Positions 19,064 through 27,008 of a stretch of DNA of 64,000 nucleotides are shown in pieces. The stretch is from NCBI RefSeq assembly GCF_031326225.1, contig NZ_CP133720.1:1178001-1242000 (forward strand), written 5' to 3'. Source of the DNA: Undibacterium cyanobacteriorum (GTDB lineage: Bacteria; Pseudomonadota; Gammaproteobacteria; Burkholderiales; Burkholderiaceae_D). A program made the translations under genes and the position numbers. The first letter of the stretch is position 1. Every line of letters starts with the position of its first letter. The notes under the pieces are model-generated. The model did no database searches and was not told the origin of the DNA. It saw only the letters and a list, made by a program, of their open reading frames with translations.

Positions 19064-20233
19064 ATGACGACAACCACAGTAAATGAAGAACATCAAACAG
19101 GGCCAGGTCCAACATCGCAAGATGTGGAGATGATGTCTCTCGCCTTGGATTTAGCTGCGGGTGCGAGTATGGAAACGGCGCCCAATCCACGGGTGGGCTG
19201 TGTGTTGGTAAAGGATGGGCAGATCATCGGTCGTGGTTGTACCCAGAAAGTAGGGCAGGCGCATGCGGAAGTGATGGCCTTGCGCGATGCCGCTAGTCAA
19301 GGACATGCTGTGCAAGGTGCAACGGCTTATGTCACTCTCGAACCGTGTAGCCATTATGGTCGTACGCCGCCATGTGCGAATGCATTGATTGAAGCCGGTG
19401 TGGCGCGCGTGGTCGCGGCGTTGGAAGATCCGAATCCCTTGGTGGCAGGTCGTGGATTTGCGATGTTGCGTGAGGCGGGTATCGACGTATTGAGTGGTGT
19501 GCTGGCGCAACGGGCGAGCGAGTTGAATATTGGATTCTTGCACAGGATGCGCACTGGGAAACCGTGGGTTCGCCTCAAAATGGCGGCGAGTATGGATGGC
19601 TTTACGGCATTGCCGAATCGTCAGAGTCAATGGATTACGGATGCCGCGGCGCGTGAAGATGGCCATCATTGGCGCGCTCGTGCTGATGCGATTTTGACGG
19701 GCATAGGCACAGTATTGGCCGACAATCCGCAAATGAATATTCGTTACCCTGAATACACTTCGCGTTTTCAGCCGCGCAAGATCGTGGTTGATTCTCGACT
19801 TAGAATTCATGGCATGCCAAACAGAGCGCGTTTATTGGAAAGTGGGCGAGTCTTACTGGTTCACGCCCAAACTCGAGATGAAACTCTTGATGTGGATTGC
19901 TGTGAATGTAAGGTTGAGCAAGATTGCGAAATCCAGTATTTGCATTTACCAAATCCAGATGGAACTCACGTTGATTTGTCGCGCCTCATGCAAGAACTTG
20001 GGCGAGAGCAAATCAATGAAATGCATGTGGAAGCGGGAGCTCAGTTGAGCGGTGCATTACTTGCCGCTGGCTTAGTTGATGAATTGTTGTTGTACTTGGC
20101 GCCGAAATTTTTGGGAAGCGGTCGAACGATGTTTGACTTGCCTGGCTTGCAGCATGTTGAGCAGGCTCAGCAGTGGACGATGAGCGACTTGCGCCAAGTG
20201 GGGAATGCGGTGCGGGTGATCTTGCGGGCTTAG
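19064..20233 (+). CDS. ribD: Bifunctional riboflavin deaminase/reductase RibD
   Basis: 389 residues with both domains: an N-terminal deaminase with zinc ligands in GQAHAEV and PCSHYGRTPPC (about 75-110), and a C-terminal reductase (about 165-389) starting near GKPWVRLKMAASMDG. It carries out the second and third steps of riboflavin synthesis. No FMN riboswitch is seen upstream; the gene follows apbC by 50 bp. The ATG at 19064 has only a weak ribosome site. A 13-bp triplicated repeat and a terminator follow the stop. Confidence 0.95.
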   Translation: MTTTTVNEEHQTGPGPTSQDVEMMSLALDLAAGASMETAPNPRVGCVLVKDGQIIGRGCTQKVGQAHAEVMALRDAASQGHAVQGATAYVTLEPCSHYGRTPPCANALIEAGVARVVAALEDPNPLVAGRGFAMLREAGIDVLSGVLAQRASELNIGFLHRMRTGKPWVRLKMAASMDGFTALPNRQSQWITDAAAREDGHHWRARADAILTGIGTVLADNPQMNIRYPEYTSRFQPRKIVVDSRLRIHGMPNRARLLESGRVLLVHAQTRDETLDVDCCECKVEQDCEIQYLHLPNPDGTHVDLSRLMQELGREQINEMHVEAGAQLSGALLAAGLVDELLLYLAPKFLGSGRTMFDLPGLQHVEQAQQWTMSDLRQVGNAVRVILRA

Positions 20234-20289
20234 GTGAAGAGATTGCAGGCCGTAAAATTGCAGATTGGATAAATGAAAGAGATGCAAAA

Positions 20290-20328
20290 AGAAAAATGAG
20301 CAAGAAAAATGAGAAAGAAAAATGAGAA
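20290..20328. repeat. 13-bp tandem repeat, three copies, after ribD
   Basis: The units AGAAAAATGAGCA, AGAAAAATGAGAA and AGAAAAATGAGAA run head to tail starting 57 bp after the ribD stop. It is A-rich and non-coding. It belongs to a set of similar short triplications in this window. Confidence 0.85.
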
Positions 20329-20337
20329 ATAAAAACA

Positions 20338-20369
20338 AAAGCCTCGACTAAGTGAATAGTCGAGGCTTT
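20338..20369. terminator. Bidirectional terminator between ribD and tRNA-Pro
   Basis: GCCTCGACTA (20341-20350) pairs with TAGTCGAGGC (20357-20366), six-base loop. T-rich on both outgoing sides, so it ends ribD on the plus strand and the first tRNA-Pro on the minus strand. Confidence 0.88.
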
Positions 20370-20373
20370 ATTT

Positions 20374-20450
<77 letters not shown>

Positions 20451-20502
20451 AAAACTGCTGCATGTATTCACTTCGGGTACGCCGACGTAAAACATGATGA
20501 AA

Positions 20503-20537
20503 CTAAAAAGGATCGTCAAAAATATTCGACGATCCTC
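20503..20537 (-). terminator. Intrinsic terminator of tRNA-Pro copy 2
   Basis: On the minus strand AGGATCGTC pairs with GACGATCCT (plus coordinates 20528-20536 and 20509-20517) and is followed by TTTTT. It lies just past the tRNA 3' end, so the two tRNA-Pro genes are probably separate transcription units. Confidence 0.85.
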
Positions 20538-20543
20538 AAATAT

Positions 20544-20620
20544 TGGTCGGAGTACAAGGATTCGAACCTTGGACCCCCTGGTCCCAAACCAGGTGCGCTA
20601 CCGGGCTGCGCTACACTCCG
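20544..20620 (-). tRNA. tRNA-Pro(UGG), copy 2
   Basis: 77 nt with encoded CCA (20544-20546), anticodon TGG, anticodon stem CCTGG/CCAGG. It has its own promoter (20630-20658) and terminator (20503-20537). Confidence 0.95.
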
Positions 20621-20629
20621 AGAAGCAAG

Positions 20630-20658
20630 ATGATACTTTGCCGGCCAGATCTTGTCAA
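20630..20658 (-). promoter_or_regulatory. Sigma-70 promoter of tRNA-Pro copy 2
   Basis: On the minus strand a perfect TTGACA (20658-20653), 17-bp spacer and TATCAT (20635-20630), ending ten bases before the tRNA 5' end. This is one of the best promoter matches in the window. Confidence 0.82.
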
Positions 20659-20757
20659 CCGCAGTGCCATGGTTTCTGTATTTCGATTCCAGTAAGCGAG
20701 TGGTGAATCATGCATTTTTGATTTAAATCAGTCGTTTGATCGCTACGAGTGAATGCC

Positions 20758-21651
20758 TTAGAGGCTTAAGTTGGATTGAAATCTGCGCTCCTGCTCAGTG
20801 ATCGGGTCGCGAAAAGCGATTGAATGGGCTAACAGCTTTAATGGTTTCGTATAGTCATCACTGCCGCTTGGCTTGATCTCTGGGTAAAACAAATCATTGA
20901 CTAAAGGTGCGCCCAAATTTGCCATGTGAACACGCAGTTGATGTTTCTTCCCACTTTTCGGTGAGAGGCGGTACAGCGCATATTCGCCACGATCCTCGAG
21001 TACCTCGATCAATGTTTCGGCATTGGCTTCTCCAGGAACTTCTTCCATTACAAAAAAACGTGAGCTTTCTACTAGTCGACTACGTTTGAGATAAGGGAAG
21101 CTCAGGTTTTCGATTTTCGGCGCAATTGCCTGATAGATTTTTCGAATTTGTTGCTGTTGAAATAGACTTTGATAAGCTCCGCGACTTGTGCGATTGACGG
21201 AAAATAAAATCACGCCCGCAGTCTCACGGTCCAATCGATGTAGGGGCGTTAGCTCTTCAATGCCAGTCCTATTCTTTAAGCGGACTAAGAGCGTTTCTTG
21301 CAGATATTGCCCACCTGGTGTGACGGGAAGGAAATGAGGCTTGTCGACCACGAGGAGATGCTCGTCCTGATGCAAAATGACTTCCTCAAATGGAATCGGC
21401 GTCTCGTGGGCCACTTCACGATAATAAAACAAGCACATACCGCGCTCGATCGAACTCTCCGCTGTCAAGCGCTGGCCTGTTTGGTCGCAAACCTCTTGCT
21501 TGGTGAAACGAGCTCGCCAGGTTTCTTCGCTGATGTCAGGAAAATGTTGACACAGAAAATTGAGCACAGTTGTCCATTTTCCTTCTGGCACCCAAACAAA
21601 GCTGGGACTGACGCCATCGCGCATAGGAAGTGGGCTGCTGATTTTGCTCAT
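20758..21651 (-). CDS. RluA-family pseudouridine synthase
   Basis: 297 residues with the catalytic motif HRLDRETAGVILF (Asp nucleophile) near residue 138 and the family's VDKPHFLPVTPGG segment before it. The N-terminal 85 residues are S4-like in position. RluA enzymes isomerise specific uridines in rRNA or tRNA; the target cannot be told from sequence. The start at 21651 is the first in-frame ATG. The gene lies alone between tRNA-Pro copy 2 and gltX, which is divergent. Confidence 0.88.
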   Translation of the reverse strand: MSKISSPLPMRDGVSPSFVWVPEGKWTTVLNFLCQHFPDISEETWRARFTKQEVCDQTGQRLTAESSIERGMCLFYYREVAHETPIPFEEVILHQDEHLLVVDKPHFLPVTPGGQYLQETLLVRLKNRTGIEELTPLHRLDRETAGVILFSVNRTSRGAYQSLFQQQQIRKIYQAIAPKIENLSFPYLKRSRLVESSRFFVMEEVPGEANAETLIEVLEDRGEYALYRLSPKSGKKHQLRVHMANLGAPLVNDLFYPEIKPSGSDDYTKPLKLLAHSIAFRDPITEQERRFQSNLSL

Positions 21652-21950
21652 GAGTGATGGTTGTGATAGTGGGCCGCGGCGAGGTGGCGACTTAAATTCG
21701 GCTAGAAGTCTGCTTTAGTTTTTGTTTGTCGGTGGCATTGTAAATCATGCGCTGGCATTGGGCAGCGTGGACTACAAGTGGAAGAGCAAGAATGGTAGCG
21801 GAAAGGCAAGGTTTTATTAGTTCGATGCAACAAGGTAAAATAGCGGTTTTCCGGTAAAGATGATTCCTTGTTAGCAGATTGTTTTGCTCGGCTAGCATGC
21901 ATCATTTGCTCATCACTTGTTCAAAAGATTCTCACAAAAAGATTTTAATA

Positions 21951-23366
21951 ATGACTGCCTCTCATCTATCTCACACTACGGCTGCACCGGTCCGTACCCG
22001 TTTCGCGCCAAGTCCAACTGGTTACCTCCATGTTGGTGGCGCCCGTACCGCTTTGTTTAGCTGGGCTTTCGCTCGTCATTTTGGCGGCACTTTTGTGTTG
22101 CGTATCGAAGATACGGATTTGGAGCGATCAACGCCGGAAGCGGTGCAAGCTATTCTTGATGGCATGAGTTGGTTGAACTTGCAGCATGACGAAGGTCCTT
22201 ATTATCAAATGAAGCGCATGGACCGCTATCGTGAAGTGCTGGCAAAGATGCTGGAAGAAGGCACCGCCTATCACTGTTATTGCTCTCCAGAAGAAGTCGA
22301 AGCCATGCGCGAGCGTCAACGTGCCGCCGGTGAAAAACCGCGTTATGACGGCACATGGCGCCCAGAGCCAGGCAAAACATTGCCAGCAATTCCCGCCGAC
22401 CGTCAACCTGTGATTCGTTTTAAGAATCCACTCGATGGTGAGGTGACGTGGAATGATGTCGTCAAAGGCACGATCACTATTTCGAATCGTGAGTTGGATG
22501 ACTTGGTCATCGCGCGTCCAGATGGAACGCCAACCTATAACTTCTGTGTGGCAGTCGATGATAGTGATATGAAAATCACCCACGTGATTCGCGGTGATGA
22601 CCATGTGAATAATACTCCGCGCCAAATTAATATCTTGAATGCGCTGGGAGCACCATTGCCATTTTATGGTCACGTGCCGATGATCTTGGGTACCGATGGT
22701 CAGAAATTATCGAAGCGTCGCGATGCGGTCAGCGTCATGGATTACCTTGATAAAGGTTATCTACCAGAAGCGCTCTTAAATTACCTCGCGCGTCTTGGTT
22801 GGTCGCATGGCGATGATGAAGTATTTAGTATGGAGCAAATGATTAGCTGGTTTGATTTGACGCACTTGTCGAGTTCTGCTGCGCAATTCAATCCAGAGAA
22901 ATTAGCTTGGTTGAATAATCACTATATCAAAGCCGCGGATAATCAACGCTTAGCGCAATTGGTGAAGGTTGATTTGGCTAAGTTGGGTGTGAGTGCAGAG
23001 CAGGGCCCCGATTTGGCGGCCGTCATTGGGCTCTTGAAAGAACGTGCCAACACTACTGTCGAATTGGCGCAAGCAGCGACACTGTTTTATCGCCAACCTG
23101 CGCCTGAAGCTGCATTGTTAGAGCAGCATCTCACAGAAGCGATCAAGCCAGCTTTAGCTGAATTCACGGAAGCCTGTGCCCAAGTGGAATGGAATAAGGC
23201 GGCAATTTCTGCGGCGATGAAGGCAGTCTTGGCGAAACATGGTTTGAAAATGCCCCAACTCGCGATGCCATTACGCTTACTGTTAACAGGCCAGTTACAA
23301 ACGCCATCAATCGACGCTGTCATTGAGTTGTTTGGCCGTGAGTGCGTGTTAGAGCGTTTGCGCTGA
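21951..23366 (+). CDS. gltX: Glutamyl-tRNA synthetase
   Basis: 471 residues, normal bacterial length. Class I motif RFAPSPTGYLHVGGART near residue 15-30 and the KMSKS equivalent KLSKRRDAVSV near 250; the C-terminal anticodon-binding domain runs to the end. The frame extends to 21879, but ATG 21951 starts just before the conserved core and is preferred. Whether it also charges tRNA-Gln cannot be decided from this window. tRNA-Glu(UUC), its substrate, lies 290 bp downstream beyond tRNA-Ala. Confidence 0.96.
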   Translation: MTASHLSHTTAAPVRTRFAPSPTGYLHVGGARTALFSWAFARHFGGTFVLRIEDTDLERSTPEAVQAILDGMSWLNLQHDEGPYYQMKRMDRYREVLAKMLEEGTAYHCYCSPEEVEAMRERQRAAGEKPRYDGTWRPEPGKTLPAIPADRQPVIRFKNPLDGEVTWNDVVKGTITISNRELDDLVIARPDGTPTYNFCVAVDDSDMKITHVIRGDDHVNNTPRQINILNALGAPLPFYGHVPMILGTDGQKLSKRRDAVSVMDYLDKGYLPEALLNYLARLGWSHGDDEVFSMEQMISWFDLTHLSSSAAQFNPEKLAWLNNHYIKAADNQRLAQLVKVDLAKLGVSAEQGPDLAAVIGLLKERANTTVELAQAATLFYRQPAPEAALLEQHLTEAIKPALAEFTEACAQVEWNKAAISAAMKAVLAKHGLKMPQLAMPLRLLLTGQLQTPSIDAVIELFGRECVLERLR

Positions 23367-23378
23367 CCAGCAATCAGC

Positions 23379-23408
23379 TTTACAACTTTCGCGAGAACTT
23401 GCTATACT
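23379..23408 (+). promoter_or_regulatory. Sigma-70 promoter of tRNA-Ala
   Basis: TTTACA (23379-23384), 18-bp spacer, TATACT (23403-23408), placed 18 bases before the tRNA. Confidence 0.72.
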
Positions 23409-23426
23409 CTCGTTTCTGTTTCGTGC

Positions 23427-23502
<76 letters not shown>

Positions 23503-23548
23503 AGAGCGAGACAAATTTCAGTTTTGAACAAGATTTATAAAAAAATGC

Positions 23549-23578
23549 TTGCCAAAACTAAGAAATGAAGTATATAAT
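23549..23578 (+). promoter_or_regulatory. Sigma-70 promoter of tRNA-Glu
   Basis: TTGCCA (23549-23554), 18-bp spacer and a perfect TATAAT (23573-23578). It implies a leader of about 70 nt before the tRNA and separate control from tRNA-Ala. Confidence 0.78.
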
Positions 23579-23654
23579 CTTGGTCTTACTTGATCGCGAA
23601 ACGAAATAAGCGTAGCGAAAAAAGTAAATAGGTCGGCAGTACGGACAAGTTTTT

Positions 23655-23730
23655 GTCCCCATCGTCTAGAGGCCTAGGACACCACCCTTTCACGGTGGGT
23701 ACGGGGGTTCGAATCCCCCTGGGGACGCCA
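23655..23730 (+). tRNA. tRNA-Glu(UUC)
   Basis: 76 nt. Acceptor GTCCCCA/TGGGGAC, anticodon stem-loop CACCC-TTTCACG-GTGGG... with anticodon TTC, T-loop TTCGAAT, 3' end GCCA encoded. Confidence 0.96.
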
Positions 23731-23733
23731 GAT

Positions 23734-23770
23734 AAAAAACGGCTCAATTACAGATTGAGCCGTTTTTTTT
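23734..23770 (+). terminator. Terminator of tRNA-Glu
   Basis: ACGGCTCAAT (23739-23748) pairs with ATTGAGCCGT (23754-23763) with a short loop, followed by T8. Confidence 0.9.
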
Positions 23771-23925
23771 CGCCTCGGATTTCCTGCTAAGTGTTTTCGC
23801 TCTCCATGACTACTGTTAGGATAGTGTAAGCATCGAGAATGAAGCTAGGATGAGTCGACGCAGCGCCCGATCGGTGCGCGCGGCAATGCGAGGTCAAACT
23901 TCAACACATCATGAAGAGCAAAACA

Positions 23926-24549
23926 ATGAAACCATACTTAGTGGGAATCACTGGCGGTAGTGGCAGCGGCAAAACAACTTTCATCCATGCGTTGATGAAA
24001 ATGATGCCGGCAAATAGCGTTTCATTGCTCTCTCAAGATAATTACTACAAAACCATCGATCAGCAAACGCGTGATGAAAATAGCGTAGAAAACTTCGACA
24101 TTCCGAGTTCGCTCGATCTCGATAAATTCTATGCTGACGTATTGCGCCTGCAGGAAGGCCAAGATTTAGCGATCAAGGAATATACCTTCAATCGTACCGA
24201 CGTGGTGCCCAAAATTATTCATATCCCAGCCGCGCCCGTGGTTTTGTTGGAAGGGATTTACGCACTACACCATGAGCAGCTGAATGCGATCGTTGATCTG
24301 AAAGTGTTTATTGATGCTGATGACCATCATCGCTTGCAACGCCGTATTCAACGTGATGCGGTTGAGCGTGGTTACGACCAAGACGATGTGATGTACCGAC
24401 TCAGTCGTCATCATCAGCCTGCCTTCGAAGAATTTATCTTGCCGCATCGCAGTAAAGCCGATATCGTCATCCCCAACAATCACCACTTCGAAAAAGGCTT
24501 GGAGATGCTAGCCCACTTTCTACAGTGGAAAGCGCAAGAGCGCGCCTAA
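23926..24549 (+). CDS. udk: Uridine/cytidine kinase
   Basis: 207 residues from ATG 23926, typical for Udk. P-loop GGSGSGKTTF near residue 9, the QDNYYKT substrate segment near 40, and the lid region with RRIQRDAVERG near 140. It phosphorylates uridine and cytidine to UMP and CMP in pyrimidine salvage. ATG 23926 has AAGAG eight bases upstream; the earlier ATG at 23911 has none. It begins the nucleoside locus and is followed 47 bp later by a ribokinase-like gene on the same strand, which fits salvage of imported nucleosides. Confidence 0.93.
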   Translation: MKPYLVGITGGSGSGKTTFIHALMKMMPANSVSLLSQDNYYKTIDQQTRDENSVENFDIPSSLDLDKFYADVLRLQEGQDLAIKEYTFNRTDVVPKIIHIPAAPVVLLEGIYALHHEQLNAIVDLKVFIDADDHHRLQRRIQRDAVERGYDQDDVMYRLSRHHQPAFEEFILPHRSKADIVIPNNHHFEKGLEMLAHFLQWKAQERA

Positions 24550-24596
24550 TCATTTATTCTCCAGTACATCGTTTCGATTGAAAGCGAGGTCGTCTG

Positions 24597-25529
24597 ATGC
24601 AAACGCATAAGCATAAAGCTGCGAAGATCGTTGTCGTCGGTAGCGTCAACATGGATTTGCTATTCAAGACGCCACGCATGCCAGCGCCCGGTGAAACCTT
24701 GATGGGGCAAAGCTTTCATCAGATTCATGGAGGCAAAGGCGCGAATCAAGCGGTTGCTGCCGCGAGATTGGGTGGTGAGGTCAGTTTAATCGCCTGCGTT
24801 GGACAGGATGATTTCGGCCGCAGCAGTGTCGCCGCATTGCAAGCGGATGGCATTGATACGCAGTTGGTACGTCAGGTTTCGAATTGCGCCACTGGTGTAG
24901 CGGGAATTTTGCTCGATGACAGCGGTGAAAATAGCATCGTGTTGGCCGCTGGTGCGAATGCGGAAGTGCAATCGACGGATATTGACGCTGGAAAGACAAT
25001 AATGTCAGGGGCACAGTTTTTGGTGTGCCAGTTAGAGACACCGATGGCAAGCGTCGCCTATGCGATCCAGCAAGCAAAGACATTGGGCTTGCAAGTCATT
25101 TTGAACCCCGCGCCCATGCAAGATATCGCGACCGATCTTTTGAACCAAGTCGACTTCTTGGTCTTAAACGAGACGGAGACCCAGCAAATGACAGGGATGT
25201 CCGTGGAAAATGCAGAAAGTGCAGTGGCAGCGGCACAAGTTTTGCGTCAACGCGGTGTCGGTACGGTGATCGTCACTTTGGGCGCTGCCGGTGTGGTGGT
25301 GGTAACGGCAGAGGGCAGTATGACGATGCCCGCCTATAAAGTGGAGGTGCTTGATACCACTGCGGCAGGAGACACCTTTGTTGGGGCTTTGGCAGTTGCT
25401 TTAGGGGAAGGTGAAGGCCTGCAAAAAGCTTGTGATTTCGCTCAAAGAGCGGCGGCGATAGCGGTTACCCAGCTCGGTGCGCAGACATCAATACCACATC
25501 GGTCCTTAGTAGAGAGTCATTTCCATTAA
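24597..25529 (+). CDS. rbsK: PfkB-family ribokinase
   Basis: 310 residues with ribokinase signatures: VVVGSVNMDLLFKTPRMPAPGETLMG at the N terminus (split by the usual Asp and GE residues), GGKGANQAVAAARLGG near 40-55, and the C-terminal catalytic DTTAAGDTFVGAL. It would phosphorylate ribose to ribose-5-phosphate. Beside a nucleoside hydrolase operon it probably recovers the ribose released from nucleosides. GAGG precedes ATG 24597. The gene lacks rbs transporter neighbours, so a nucleoside-derived substrate is more likely than free environmental ribose. Confidence 0.9.
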   Translation: MQTHKHKAAKIVVVGSVNMDLLFKTPRMPAPGETLMGQSFHQIHGGKGANQAVAAARLGGEVSLIACVGQDDFGRSSVAALQADGIDTQLVRQVSNCATGVAGILLDDSGENSIVLAAGANAEVQSTDIDAGKTIMSGAQFLVCQLETPMASVAYAIQQAKTLGLQVILNPAPMQDIATDLLNQVDFLVLNETETQQMTGMSVENAESAVAAAQVLRQRGVGTVIVTLGAAGVVVVTAEGSMTMPAYKVEVLDTTAAGDTFVGALAVALGEGEGLQKACDFAQRAAAIAVTQLGAQTSIPHRSLVESHFH

Positions 25530-25750
25530 TCGACTAAGCCCTTATGCTATGATTTCGCGCCGGCGAAGATAATTCGGCACAATCAGTGAAAATCAAATCC
25601 AATGGCATGAATTGCAATAAACGCCCAGATTTGGCATTGAAGTAAAGATAAAAAATTAAAAAAGAGTAAAAAGAGTATTTACGTAAATGTGGGCCATGAA
25701 ACTTTAAAGCGAGGCTCGCTGAGACTTCTAAGATCGAGGAGCAAGACTGT

Positions 25751-26749
25751 ATGAAACTGCGTTCAATTATTTTGGCATGTGCGACAGCAATGTTGAGTAT
25801 GCAAGCGATGGCTCAACAAGCTCAATATGCGCTGGTGTACGATGCAGGAGGAAAATTTGATCGCTCTTTCAATCAATCTGCTTATGAAGGTGCGGAACGC
25901 TTTAAGAAAGACACGGGTCTGAACTATATCGACGTGCAAGCGCTGAGTAGTGTGCAAGGTGAACAGGTGATGCGCAATTTGGCTCGCAAAGGCGTGAAGT
26001 TGATCGCAGCGATTGGTTTTACTCATGCACAACAAGTCCAAGTGGTGGCAAAAGAATTTCCGAACACAAAGTTCGTCGTCGTTGACGGTTCTGCTGCTGG
26101 CACAAACGTAGCGTCGATTCTGTTTAAAGAACAAGAAGGTTCTTACTTGGTCGGTATGGCGGCGGCTATGGCGAGTAAGTCTAAGAAAATTGGTTTCATC
26201 GGCGGTATCGACGTCCCTTTGATTCGTGCCTTTGCCTGCGGTTACGCCCAAGGTGCTAAAGCGATTGATCCGAAATCGGAAGTGATTCAAAACATTGTCG
26301 GCACCACAGCTGCAGCATGGAATGATCCAGCTAAAGGTGGCGAATTAGCACGTTCCCAATTCGAGCGTGGTGTGGACGTGGTATTTCACGCTGCAGGTGG
26401 TAGCGGTATGGGCGCCTTGCAGGCGGCAAAAGAAAAAAACAAATTGGCGATTGGAGTTGATTCCAACCAAAACTATTTGTTCCCTGGCGTGATGCTGACC
26501 TCGATGGTGAAGCGCGTCGATAATGCGGTGTACAACAATTTCATGGAATTGAAGAATGGCACGTGGAAAGCTGGCGTGACCAACCTCGGTTTAAAGGAAG
26601 GCGGCGTGGATTGGGCACTCGATAAAGACAATCGCGCGGTCGTCAGCGCTGAGATGGAAAAGCGCATTAATACAGCGAAGCAGGATATTTTGAGTGGTAA
26701 GGTGAAAGTAGTTGATTATCGCGAAGCGAGCACCTGCCCAGTGAAGTAA
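25751..26749 (+). CDS. BMP-family ABC transporter substrate-binding protein (nucleoside-type)
   Basis: 332 residues with a signal peptide cleaved after AMA near residue 21; no well-placed lipobox, so a soluble periplasmic protein. The family core is clear: ALVYDAGGKFDRSFNQSAYEG at the N terminus (Asp and Asn ligand region), GFIGGIDVPLIRAF near 155 and HAAGGSGMGALQAA near 215. BMP (PnrA-like) proteins bind purine nucleosides. It lies 221 bp after rbsK and is followed by its own terminator, so it can be expressed at a higher level than the membrane components that start at 27009. Confidence 0.92.
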   Translation: MKLRSIILACATAMLSMQAMAQQAQYALVYDAGGKFDRSFNQSAYEGAERFKKDTGLNYIDVQALSSVQGEQVMRNLARKGVKLIAAIGFTHAQQVQVVAKEFPNTKFVVVDGSAAGTNVASILFKEQEGSYLVGMAAAMASKSKKIGFIGGIDVPLIRAFACGYAQGAKAIDPKSEVIQNIVGTTAAAWNDPAKGGELARSQFERGVDVVFHAAGGSGMGALQAAKEKNKLAIGVDSNQNYLFPGVMLTSMVKRVDNAVYNNFMELKNGTWKAGVTNLGLKEGGVDWALDKDNRAVVSAEMEKRINTAKQDILSGKVKVVDYREASTCPVK

Positions 26750-26763
26750 GATGAAAGACTCGA

Positions 26764-26797
26764 AGAGTTGCCGAACGTGGTTCGGCAACTCTTTTTG
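26764..26797 (+). terminator. Strong intrinsic terminator after the binding-protein gene
   Basis: A perfect 13-bp stem (AGAGTTGCCGAAC 26764-26776 and its complement 26780-26792) with a GTG loop and a T5 tail. Confidence 0.92.
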
Positions 26798-26820
26798 TCA
26801 TTTAAGATGCCAGAAAGTTG

Positions 26821-26870
26821 GTCGATCGACTCATTTATTTATTCATTAAGAGTACACTGAATCGATCGAC
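26821..26870. promoter_or_regulatory. Pair of TCGATCGA palindromes, candidate operators
   Basis: GTCGATCGAC is a perfect palindrome at 26821-26830; TCGATCGA recurs at 26862-26869. The centres are 40 bp apart, close to four helical turns, and flank a possible -10 (TACACT, 26853-26858). Nothing identifies the regulator. Confidence 0.4.
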
Positions 26871-26892
26871 AGTAAAAAATAAGAAGTTGAAC

Positions 26893-26994
26893 GGCCCAAT
26901 TACATCGCAATTGAGCCATTGCGTTCAAGTCGATCATTGAACGCTAAATTGATTAACGTGGCTTCCCAATCAAACACACCGGGGAGCCTTTTTT
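26893..26994 (+). promoter_or_regulatory. Structured leader with terminator hairpin before the ABC operon
   Basis: Three successive hairpins: P1 26893-26917 (GGCcCAATT/AATTGaGCC, one mismatch), P2 26921-26944 (GCGTTCAA/TTGAACGC, perfect), and a terminator with GGCTTCCC 26960-26967 pairing GGGGAGCC 26981-26988 followed by T6. The T run ends 14 nt before ATG 27009, so termination here would block the operon. The 3' strand of P1 can also pair with 26960-26970 (4+4 bp, three-base bulge), opening both P1 and the terminator. It looks like an attenuator or riboswitch of unknown class; function is inferred. Confidence 0.5.
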
Positions 26995-27008
26995 ATCTGT
27001 GTTTGCCT

